Shown: in pieces, positions 29,601 through 38,394 of the stretch
Numbering within the stretch: the stretch's first letter is position 1
Layout of the letters: the number at the start of each line of letters is the position of its first letter
Source: Flavobacterium sp.
GTDB taxonomy: Bacteria > Bacteroidota > Bacteroidia > Flavobacteriales > Flavobacteriaceae
DNA: 64,000 nt
Reading direction: 5' to 3'
Assembly: GCA_018401995.1 (NCBI GenBank)
Contig: JAGYJR010000005.1
Span: forward strand, 1 to 64,000
Notes under the pieces: generated by a model
Database searches by the model: none
What the model saw: only the letters and a program-made list of their open reading frames with translations
What the model was told of the DNA's origin: nothing
Position numbers and translations under genes: made by a program

Positions 29601-29836
29601 ATTGAATCTACTTCAATATCCGTAATATAATCCTTAGCGTAGTTGGATTTCAAATAGTGTCGCAAATCCGCATCTATCAACACTTTTTCAGTGGCAATAT
29701 GACCAAAAGTAGTTGGTGGTTCTTCCACACCTTGAAACTCATTTTTACGCACTTCACCACCTACAAGATGTGTCATTTGCTCTTCTTGTAATAATTGGAT
29801 AAAGGCTTGTTCTAATTGTGCTTCTGTGAATTTCAT
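26651..29836 (-). CDS. hsdR: Type I restriction enzyme R subunit
   Basis: Nuclease-domain region LVVFEFKTA, helicase motifs TTGCGKSYTMLYLSRLL, DEAHRSQ, GFTGTPI, QTISRVNR. Confidence 0.95.
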   Translation of the reverse strand: MKFTEAQLEQAFIQLLQEEQMTHLVGGEVRKNEFQGVEEPPTTFGHIATEKVLIDADLRHYLKSNYAKDYITDIEVDSIIRDLERLPSSDLYESNKVFMKMVSDGFLLKREDRNQKDIFIQLIDYSEKDNNTYKIVNQLAIKGYEMRIPDLILYINGLPLVVFEFKTAIQENTTIHDAYVQLTTRYKRDIPELFKYNAFCVISDGVNTKSGSFFAPYEFFYAWRKIEGMPNEVDGIDAMFTLIQGMFNRKRLRDIIQNFIYLPDSSKKNEKIVCRYPQYYAAVKLFENIKNHQKPLGDGKGGTYFGTTGCGKSYTMLYLSRLLMRSTHFSSPTIVIITDRTDLDDQLSGQFTNAKGFIGDESIISVESRTHLRELLQGRNSGGVFLTTIHKFTEDTRLLTDRTNVICISDEAHRSQTNLDQKVVVSEQGVKKTFGFAKYLHDSLPNATYVGFTGTPIDATIDVFGDIVDAYTMNESVKDEITVRIVYEGRAAKVLLNNHKLEEIEAYYNRCAEEGSNENQIEESKKAMAQMNAIIGDPTRLKTVAEDFVTHYENRIAEGATVRGKAMFICSSRPIAYELYKNILALRPEWGEVKIAADGVELSDKDKKEIKPMERIKMVMTRGKDDEEDLYNSLGTKDDRKELDRQFKNEKSNFKIAIVVDMWLTGFDVPFLDTMYIDKPIQRHNLIQTISRVNRKFENKEKGLIVDYIGIKKQMNMAMAQYNNADGQNIEDIEQSIVVVKDQLDLLGKLFHKFDTSGYFSGVPLEQLKTLNKAAEFVQLTQELEKRFMYIVKRLKSAYDICSGSGAFTETQRDEIHFYLAVRSIVFKLTKGVAPDTAQMNNRVKQMLQDAIESDGVEEIFKLGDDSQTEIDIFSDDYMAKIDKIKLPNTKIKLLQKLLAKAIDDVKKINKITGIDFSKRLQSIVDKYNERKESDVLRSEVLEDFTDEIIDLYYALKKEKDSFKDFGIDFEEKAFYDILKALAVKYDFSYPNDKLIALAQKVKKIVDDKAKYTDWSKRDDIKAELKVDLIILLAENDYPPVDRDEVYKEIFEQAENFKKYN

Positions 29837-29890
29837 GCTAATATTTTCTTAGACTTAGTCGTTAACTTGGTCGCTTGCTTAAACGTTAAC

Positions 29891-30886
29891 TTAGTCGTTT
29901 TTAAAATTTTCCATTATTTCTTTCATCCTTTCTAATAGGGTTGAAAAAGATTTTGAATCCCCAATAATCATATTCTCTTGCATTACTTTATAATCTTGTT
30001 CCCATTCTTTGCTTACTGCATCTGGAGGAATAATTTGTAAGCTTTTTCTATTATGATTGTAGTACGTTATTCCTCGCAATGGTGTAATTGTTTTTCTATG
30101 CTCTACAATGTATTCAAAAAGTTCTCCATCATTGTAAGCATTTGTTGCATATTCAGTATCCATTAGTCTGTCTAAATCATATAAATGTCGTGATAACCGT
30201 TCACTTCTTATGGCTTCAATTGGCTTTGAAAACTCTTCATGTAATAGCAATACTTTTTCTATAAAAGTTCTAGTAGGCACTACAACTTTTACTCTTGTTG
30301 GTTTTTGAGCAAATGGTAAATGAACGTATTCGTAATCAATAAACGAAATCACTTCTCTTTCTTCTGCAGGTTCTGTTAAAGAACGAGCACCCATTTCTAT
30401 TAAAACACGAGGTTGGATATACGGATTGTCGTTTGGAATTACAGCATTGTAATACACTACTAAGGTATTTGGATCACTAGTATCATCCACTTTATCGTTG
30501 TATTTAATAGTGTACATATCTGGAGCAATACCAAGATTTGAAAGTTGATTTATCAACTCTACTCTAAAATCATTTATGATAAACGAACCTGATGCTTCTC
30601 TTAATCTTTTAACTGCCATTTTTGAAGGTAATTCTTCAAAACCTAAAAACTTCCTATCAATTATTAAATCGACATCTTCCGAAAATCGATTGATTACATT
30701 GTAGGCTTTACTTAATGAGGTACCACCTTTAAAAATAATATTTGTAGCATATTTGGATTGAAAAATAGCTTGTAATAAGATACAAACCCACCCATCCTTT
30801 TCTACAGCATAAGCAGGCAATCCTGTTTTAACAGCAGTTTGAGTGATTATATTTTGCTTTTGCTCTGTAGTAAGGTTTACCCACAT
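29891..30886 (-). CDS. AbiEii/AbiGii-type nucleotidyltransferase toxin
   Basis: NIIFKGGTSLSKAYNVINRFSEDVDLIID. Confidence 0.9.
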   Translation of the reverse strand: MWVNLTTEQKQNIITQTAVKTGLPAYAVEKDGWVCILLQAIFQSKYATNIIFKGGTSLSKAYNVINRFSEDVDLIIDRKFLGFEELPSKMAVKRLREASGSFIINDFRVELINQLSNLGIAPDMYTIKYNDKVDDTSDPNTLVVYYNAVIPNDNPYIQPRVLIEMGARSLTEPAEEREVISFIDYEYVHLPFAQKPTRVKVVVPTRTFIEKVLLLHEEFSKPIEAIRSERLSRHLYDLDRLMDTEYATNAYNDGELFEYIVEHRKTITPLRGITYYNHNRKSLQIIPPDAVSKEWEQDYKVMQENMIIGDSKSFSTLLERMKEIMENFKND

Positions 30887-30889
30887 AGT

Positions 30890-31486
30890 TTAGTTTCTTA
30901 ATTCCTGAATTCTTTTCTGTACCCAAACTGGCGCAAACTTGAGTTGCGATTTTAATGTTTCATTATCTAATTTCAAGACAAAGTGTTTTAATTTTTGCAA
31001 GTGTAATTCCGTTACTTTGTCTTGTCCTATCTCTTTTAATGCCTGAGTGATAAGAATTAGTAAATGGTCTTTAATAGCTAAATTACGTGGAACAGTTTTC
31101 TTAAACTGTATTGTTCGATTTCCAATGGTTATAACTCTTTGTGCGCCATCTGTCAAATACACTACTTTTAAAGGAATTTGCGTTGTGATTCCTAATTGAT
31201 ACAAAGCCAATGAACCTGTTGGCGCTATGCGTGCTTTGTCTCGTTTGGCAATTTCTAAAGCAATTTCTTCTGTAGTTGGGTATAGTGTGCCTAATAATTC
31301 ATCTTTTTTGGGTACTAAATAAATACCCTGTGCCAAACGCTCTAATAAGCCTTCTTTTTCTAAACGTGACAATACCTTTCGGATGTTCTCTGAAGAACCA
31401 AATTTTACAAAATCATCTGCGAAAAAAATTTTACCCTTAGCAGATTTTTTAATCTTTAATTCTATCTGATTATGTGAGGATTGCAC
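30890..31486 (-). CDS. AbiEi-like (DUF6088-type) antitoxin/regulator
   Basis: N-terminal wHTH then YPTTEEIALEIAKRDKARIAPTGSLALYQLGITTQIPLKVVYLTDG; 3 nt upstream of the toxin gene. Confidence 0.85.
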   Translation of the reverse strand: MQSSHNQIELKIKKSAKGKIFFADDFVKFGSSENIRKVLSRLEKEGLLERLAQGIYLVPKKDELLGTLYPTTEEIALEIAKRDKARIAPTGSLALYQLGITTQIPLKVVYLTDGAQRVITIGNRTIQFKKTVPRNLAIKDHLLILITQALKEIGQDKVTELHLQKLKHFVLKLDNETLKSQLKFAPVWVQKRIQELRN

Positions 31487-31563
31487 GCTTTTTATTTTTT
31501 AATTGTGTCACAAATTTAGTAAATATTTGTGACAAAAATGTTTTTTATTGTTTGAACTATACT

Positions 31564-33105
31564 TTAGGTTTTTGTATTAAAAAGTTTTTCATCAATAAAA
31601 TCAAAAATATTTTCAAAATTTTTAATTGTCGAATCTTGTAACTTTTCCTTTGTTATTAAACCTTTATCAACCATTGAGAAAAAATCGCGTGCAAAAATTA
31701 TTTTCTTTTTTCCAATTATTTCAGATGGTTTTTTCTTACTGTTTAAACTTATTTTTGAATTTAACAAGTTTAAATCTGAAAGAGAAAACATATCTTCAAC
31801 TTCTTTAAAATCTATAATTTTAACTTTTTCATTTATTTCATTTTCATCATTAAAAAAAACATGATTTAAAAGTTCTGCCTTTGTAGCTAATGGGTTTTCA
31901 CCATTTTCCATTATTAAAACCCATTCTAAACCATATCCTATACAAAAAGAAATTAAAGGGTAAAGTTTTGATGATTTAACACCTATACCTGGTACAAATT
32001 TGTATTCATTCTTTCTATTTAAAATTTTAGCCATTGCATTATAATACCAAAAATCCGATAGTCCTTCAAGTATTATATTTTTCCTAGAGAGTATTGAAAA
32101 CTCCTTTAATGGCTCTAATCCCATTGCTTCAGAAATAGGTTGCAAAGCATCTCTCTTAAAACTTGAATCTATTTTAGAGGAGGTTAAACCTTCAACAATT
32201 GTACCTTCCTTTTCAGTATTTAAAACTAATCCAATATTGTGTAGCTTATCCAACTCAATTAATGAAGGAGAATGTGTTGAATATATAATTTGATGACCAG
32301 ACTTAGATAAATTTTTAAAAACTTGCATCATATCATTACACGCTTTAACATGTAGATTTTGTCCTGGTTCATCAAAAAGAAAAACAATGTTACTATATTT
32401 TTCTGAAGCCTTTAATTCTAACCATAGAGACAAAAACCATATCAAACCCTTACTTCTTCTCCTAGGTTGCAAATAAACTCCGTCTTTTGACTTTATATAA
32501 AATAAAACTTTTTCTTTACCTGTTTCATCATAAGTTAATTCAAAATTTATTTCTGCTTGATTTTCTCCTGCAATTTTTTGTTTCCAATCCTTCTGAAAAG
32601 TTGCAGTAATTGAATTATTATATTTTTCAATATTCCCCTTTTTTAAAACTGGAGATTTTTTTGATAATGAAACAAAATCTACACCTATAATTTCTTCAAA
32701 GTTTTGTACAGCTTTTATTCCCTTTTGTCCTGCATCGCCTTTTATTAATTCATCGATGTAAATTTCATCTGGAAGTAAATCTGCAATATTGTCAAAAAAA
32801 ACAATATTGGGACAGGATTTCCATATACTTAAGATAATTTCTGATTTTTGCTTTGTTAAATCAACAATAGGACTTAATGTTTTAACAATTGTTGATAGAG
32901 TATCTTCGTTGTTTTGAGGTAATCCAATTATAGCTGATTTAATTATGTCAAAAGCCTGATTGTTAATCTCTATATTAAATTCATTAGAATTATCATCTTC
33001 AAAATCAATAGTTTTAGTTAAAGTGAATTCTTTCAAATTTGTTAATTTCTTTTTATCAAAAAAACTAATTATAGGTACATTTTTTCTTTTTTCTTCATCA
33101 ACCAA
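31564..33105 (-). CDS. OLD-family ATPase (AAA + TOPRIM), N-terminus incomplete
   Basis: Walker B-like NIVFLFDEPGQNLH, IIYSTHSPSLIELD, TOPRIM-like KNIILEGLSDFWYYNAMAKIL; no Walker A; frame open upstream only to a TAG near 33169, no ATG. Confidence 0.8.
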   Translation of the reverse strand: MVDEEKRKNVPIISFFDKKKLTNLKEFTLTKTIDFEDDNSNEFNIEINNQAFDIIKSAIIGLPQNNEDTLSTIVKTLSPIVDLTKQKSEIILSIWKSCPNIVFFDNIADLLPDEIYIDELIKGDAGQKGIKAVQNFEEIIGVDFVSLSKKSPVLKKGNIEKYNNSITATFQKDWKQKIAGENQAEINFELTYDETGKEKVLFYIKSKDGVYLQPRRRSKGLIWFLSLWLELKASEKYSNIVFLFDEPGQNLHVKACNDMMQVFKNLSKSGHQIIYSTHSPSLIELDKLHNIGLVLNTEKEGTIVEGLTSSKIDSSFKRDALQPISEAMGLEPLKEFSILSRKNIILEGLSDFWYYNAMAKILNRKNEYKFVPGIGVKSSKLYPLISFCIGYGLEWVLIMENGENPLATKAELLNHVFFNDENEINEKVKIIDFKEVEDMFSLSDLNLLNSKISLNSKKKPSEIIGKKKIIFARDFFSMVDKGLITKEKLQDSTIKNFENIFDFIDEKLFNTKT

Positions 33106-33139
33106 ACTAATACACTCAAATTTTTCTAATGAAAATACA

Positions 33140-36100
33140 TCTTTATAATTCGATGTTATCTAAAATACGTTGACCATAAAATAAAAGTTATACGTTGTGA
33201 CTGATACTTAAAGTTTATTCCGTCATTTGTTTTAATAAGTAGTTGGCCTGTTTAACCAAAACCTATTGAATCATTAAATCTCAACTTTGCTCCATTCCAA
33301 CAAACGGCTTGTACTCTATATTTTGACAAAAAAGGTTTTAGTTTTGAAAACCCTAATTTTGCCATCTTAATTAATATAAGTTTGTTACGTCATTTTAATC
33401 TTTAAAATCTAGTTCGCGATAATCAAATATCTTGATCTACTCGGATAGATAGGAATAGTATTTTCAATGTTCTTTATTTTCTTATAAAATCTAATCACTT
33501 TGTTGCGTACCAGAGCTGATAAAAAACTTTTTCAAATATTTTAAAAATCTTCATATGTTTATTTGATAATATTTCTTCAAGTTTCTATTAATTCTGAATC
33601 TCCTGGAATCTAATTTAGTTTCTCCCATCATCATGCTTGTAAAATCAGTTCAACTAGTATATATTGGGTAGGAAGGAACTCACATTCTAAATATATTTCA
33701 TCTGAACAATTCCAGAAACCATTATATATCAATCCTAAAATTCAAGTTGATAAAATGCTTATGGTATCCTAAAAGCTCATAACAAATCGTTTAAATTCTC
33801 TATCCACTGATAATTCAACAATTTTCTTTGAATTAATTCTCTAATTCAAATCTACTTTTGGTCATCAAAAATTAATTTTTAAATATCTAACATTCACTAA
33901 GAATTTTAGATCAATGCTATAATTTTTTTCTCCCCAATGTAAAAATTAACCATCATTTATAATAGTTGTAAGTACTGAATGTCTATTTGTAATAGCTACT
34001 TTATTTTAATTCAGTTAAAATATTAGATGAAATTTCTTTTGATTAACTTTGTGTTTCTTAACTCTCAAATCTTGTCATCTATAATAATATATTTTAGATT
34101 TGCCTTTGCAATGATTTATCTAAATTTATTTCATCTAATAAAAATGATTTGTTTTTGTGAATAAAAATTCTTTCCTTTCAATTACTTACTCTTAAATTTA
34201 ACGATTATTTAATAAATCAGTATTGTTTTATGTATCTAAATTTTATTTAAATAAACTGGGACAACGTTTTAAATAAATATTTGTATAGAACTTTACAATC
34301 AGAACCAGTTTAAATGTTTTTTATACTTGTTTTCTAAGTAACTAAACAAATTGATTATGTTTTTCAAAATTTGGAATAAATTGCATTTTGATAGATTAAA
34401 AAGATATATTTGAGCACTTATCTTGCCATTTATCTTCACTATCCATTGAATTCTGTTTCAAAAATCATTAATTGAATATCTTAGAAACAACTTATTAAAT
34501 CAACTTCTACTGTGCATTCTTATCTCTATGTTGAAATTAGCACATTTTCTATATGACATGTAAAAGAAAATTCTTCAGTCATTTCTTCAATTGAAAGCAT
34601 AGTCTTTATCTTTTCTCAAGTTCAACAATATTTGGTGAATTTTAATATTAATTCTTTAATGGTTATAAGTTTATAAAAAATATTGTTTTTCTTAAATCTA
34701 AGTTTAATTTTCAAACTAATCAATTGTTACAATCAGAATTAAATATAATTATCTTTCTTACTTTTTGTCTTTTAAATTGTATCAATAAACACTATCGTGG
34801 ATTTGTAAAACATTCAAGTTCATTGCTTTCTTAATATCATAACATAAATTATATAACTAGGTCAAGAGTTGATAGCTCTTCTTTTTCTTTAATATTGCAT
34901 CAAATTCAGAATTTGTTGCAATAAACTTACCACTTTAAAACTGGCTTTTGAGTCGCATGTTCAGAATCTAATTTTTCATTATTTGAAAAAAATATCATAT
35001 CTAATTTTTCAATATCTTCATCAATTCAATTGTTTTAGTCATCTGGATTTTCATTATGGTAACATACATCGTTTCCCAATCTGAATCAAAAGTTTATTAA
35101 CTAAGTACGATGTAATGGTTGTTTTAGATAATTATTAATCTTATAGTAATAGTTCCATTTTTTCTTTCTTCAATAAACTCATCTGTTGATTTAAGAAGGA
35201 ATAAAACAATTTTTTTAAATCAATTCATTCTTTCCATAATTATTTTAAATATTAATCATTACCAGATCCATTTCTCATAACTTTAAGCCTAACAACAAAT
35301 TGTAGTCAGCTTGAAATATAATTCCATCTAGTTTTTGTGTTTCTAACTTTTTATAAATTTGGAAATTTTCAATAAAATGGGTACTATTAATAGGCACTGG
35401 ACTTACAATTCCTGTTCCTTCTTCTTTTTAACAAACAATTCATCAATATCATTTTATAAAGTAGGGTTTTGAATTTTCTTTTTATATGCATCCTAAAAAA
35501 TGATGTTTTATTTCGTCAGACCATTCTAATAAATTCTTGATAATATCAATTTTTTTTCACTAAGTTTCTATTCACCGTCATCTCAACAACAATTTTTCAA
35601 TCCCCTAGTATTTGGTTTTACTTTGATTTCTTAAAGATGCTGATTTAAGCCTCAATTTCCTATCCCAAATAATTATTAAATCTATTGAACAGGACCATGA
35701 AAAACATAGACTCACCATTTTTACATTGATAATTTCATCCAGACTGTTCTTTCTTTATACATCTGTTACTATTTGAGTCATGCAATATTTTCCATTTTAA
35801 TTTTAATTATTTATTTTAACTTTTCAAGATTGGCTTTATTTAAACTATCAAATAATATTTATCTTCTCCCTTCAATTGAAATAAGCTCAAATCATTGACA
35901 ATGTATCTGACTAAATCACATCTTACCGTCTAAAATCTTTGTTTTTCAAATTCCCAACTTCCACCCTCAGGTATTTCTTTTCTCATCTAATTCTTCGCCC
36001 TTAATCATTTTACCATTACTTTTATGAAGGCAAATTCTTTCAAAATTTCCCAGCTCGATGTGACAAAGGAAGTTCTTTAAATCAATTTCATCTTCAAACC

Positions 36101-36600
36101 AATGTTGTAAATCGTTTGCGCCGTTTCTTCCAGTTTAATAATCAATTGGTTGTTTATTACCCAATACAGTTTTTGAATGGTGTTGTATTCTCTGACAATT
36201 TCTTATTTGTTTTTCAATTGAGGTATAATAATTCATATCACATTTTCAATCAGTAAAAAATTTCTCTAACATCTTCCACAATGTAGCCAACATATCTGTC
36301 AGTCAATTCTCTTTCTAAACCACATCTTTTAAAATATTCGGGCAATAAGATTTTCATCTTTAACTCCAAAACAGTGTAATAGCTTGATGATATCATGCAT
36401 GTTCATCACTCAAATTCAATAAATCAACTGGTAGATTTTTATCTCGACCTACACTAACAGGTCACATAAGCTAATTGGTTTTCTTATCAATTTTTACGAC
36501 ATATCTGTTCAACGAAATATTAGCAACTGAGGACATCAAAACTTTTTCTCAAACTAAAATTAATTTATATTTTAAATCCCTATTTCTGATGTTAACTTCT
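33140..36600 (-). pseudogene. Frame-disrupted region including an hsdS-like remnant and other former genes
   Basis: No ORF >=60 aa in the track, but minus-strand coding fragments persist in changing frames, e.g. LYWVINNQLIIKLEETAQTIY / HWFEDEIDLKNF near 36.08-36.17 kb (HsdS-like linker). Confidence 0.6.
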
Positions 36601-36624
36601 TGTATGTAATCCTCCTAAAAACGC

Positions 36625-38193
36625 TTATAATTCGATTGGCATACCTAATTCTTTAAACACGGTTAATAAATCGTTTTTTGATTGCGTTTCTGCTTTCAAT
36701 AGTTCAGCAAAATCGGTTTGTAAACCTCTCATTTTATCTTCAAAATCAATACTTTCATCACGATTCACAAATGTGATGTACTTGCTTGGTACTAACGAAT
36801 AATCTTTCGCTACAAGTTCATCAATAGAAGCTGCATAACAAAACTCGGGTACATCTTCATATTTAGTTAAATCTGTTTGCCAATTGTGGTAAGCTTCCGT
36901 AATTTCAATGATATTGTCTTCAGAAAATTGAATAAACTTTTTTTCAAATGGAATTCCAACTTCTCTCAAATCCATGAACAATATTTCGTGCTGTCTGTCA
37001 CGGTAATTTCTAGTGGCATCAGGCAATTGTACCGTTCTCGCTTTTTTATTTTTATTTAAGATCCAAAGAGTCACACTAATGTTTGTGGTGTAAAACATAT
37101 TTTGCGGTAAAATCACAATTGCTTCTACCAATTCGTTTTCAATTAGTTTTCTTCTTATTTTGTATTCTTCTCCACCACCTGAAAGCGCTCCATTTGCCAA
37201 GATAAAACCTGCCACACCATTTTCAGAAAGTTTCGCTACCATGTTTAAAATCCAAGCGTAATTAGCATTACTGGTTGGTGGTACATCATAGCCTCTCCAT
37301 CGTGGGTCGTCGGTTAGTTCATCACTAGCACGCCAATCTTTTTGGTTAAAAGGTGGGTTCGCCATAATGAAGTCGGCTTTCAAATCGGGGTGTTGGTCTT
37401 TGCCAAAAGTATCAGCAGGCACATCTCCTAAGTTAGCGGCAATACCTCTAATAGCTAAGTTCATTTTGGCTAGTTTATACGTCGTAGCCGTATATTCTTG
37501 TCCGTAAATGGAAATCTCTTTTTTGTTTCCGTGGTGGTTTTCAATAAACTTAATACTTTGCACAAACATCCCACCAGAACCACACGCAGGGTCATAAATA
37601 ACGCCCTTGTAAGGTTCAATCATTTCAGCAATTAGGTTTACAATGCTTTTTGGGGTGTAGAATTCGCCTTTTCCTTTTCCTTCCGCTAAAGCAAACTTGC
37701 TCAAAAAATATTCATACACACGACCCACAATGTCTTGCTGTTTGTCTTTTATAGTGTCAATATTGTTGATGGTATCTAACAAAGCCGCTAGCTTGCTCAC
37801 GTCCATATTCAAACGAGAGAAGTAATTATCAGGCAAAGCGCCTTTTAAAGCGGGATTATTTTTTTCTATGGTGTGTAAAGCGGTATCAATTTTCAATGCA
37901 ATATCCGCTTGCTTAGAATTTTCAATAATAAACGACCAACGTGATTCTTCTGGCAAGTAAAAAATATTGGACATGTTGTAGAATTCCTTCATCTCAAGGA
38001 ATTTCTCTTTATTTTCGGCAATTAGCTCTTTTCTGCGCTCTTCAAACTTATCACTAGCAAATTTTAAGAAAATTAAACCTAATACTACGTGCTTATACTC
38101 AGATGATTCCACGGTACCACGCAATTTATTTGCGGAATCCCATAGTGTTTCTTCGATGCTTTTTTCTTTTTTTGCTTTTACTACTTTTGCCAT
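36625..38193 (-). CDS. hsdM: Type I R-M DNA methyltransferase M subunit
   Basis: GEFYTPKSIVNLIAEMIEPYKGVIYDPACGSGGMFVQ, ANPPFNQKDW. Confidence 0.96.
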   Translation of the reverse strand: MAKVVKAKKEKSIEETLWDSANKLRGTVESSEYKHVVLGLIFLKFASDKFEERRKELIAENKEKFLEMKEFYNMSNIFYLPEESRWSFIIENSKQADIALKIDTALHTIEKNNPALKGALPDNYFSRLNMDVSKLAALLDTINNIDTIKDKQQDIVGRVYEYFLSKFALAEGKGKGEFYTPKSIVNLIAEMIEPYKGVIYDPACGSGGMFVQSIKFIENHHGNKKEISIYGQEYTATTYKLAKMNLAIRGIAANLGDVPADTFGKDQHPDLKADFIMANPPFNQKDWRASDELTDDPRWRGYDVPPTSNANYAWILNMVAKLSENGVAGFILANGALSGGGEEYKIRRKLIENELVEAIVILPQNMFYTTNISVTLWILNKNKKARTVQLPDATRNYRDRQHEILFMDLREVGIPFEKKFIQFSEDNIIEITEAYHNWQTDLTKYEDVPEFCYAASIDELVAKDYSLVPSKYITFVNRDESIDFEDKMRGLQTDFAELLKAETQSKNDLLTVFKELGMPIEL

Positions 38194-38394
38194 GTTTATG
38201 AAGTGTACTTAAAAATATTTGAATTATTTTTTTACCTTTTTATAACTAATCATATTGTTATAAAACGTGGTACACAAACATACAAAAAGCTAATTAAAAA
38301 AAATTACGGAAAACCTCATTATGAAAATGAGTTATTAACAAAAGGTAAGAATTATTGTAAATAATCAATGTTTGAAATTCAAATTAATTAAGAA

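Noticed and set aside
33140-36600. Novel long noncoding RNA or recoded genetic element
   Set aside because: Recognisable protein fragments (HsdS-like) in shifting frames indicate broken coding sequence rather than noncoding function.
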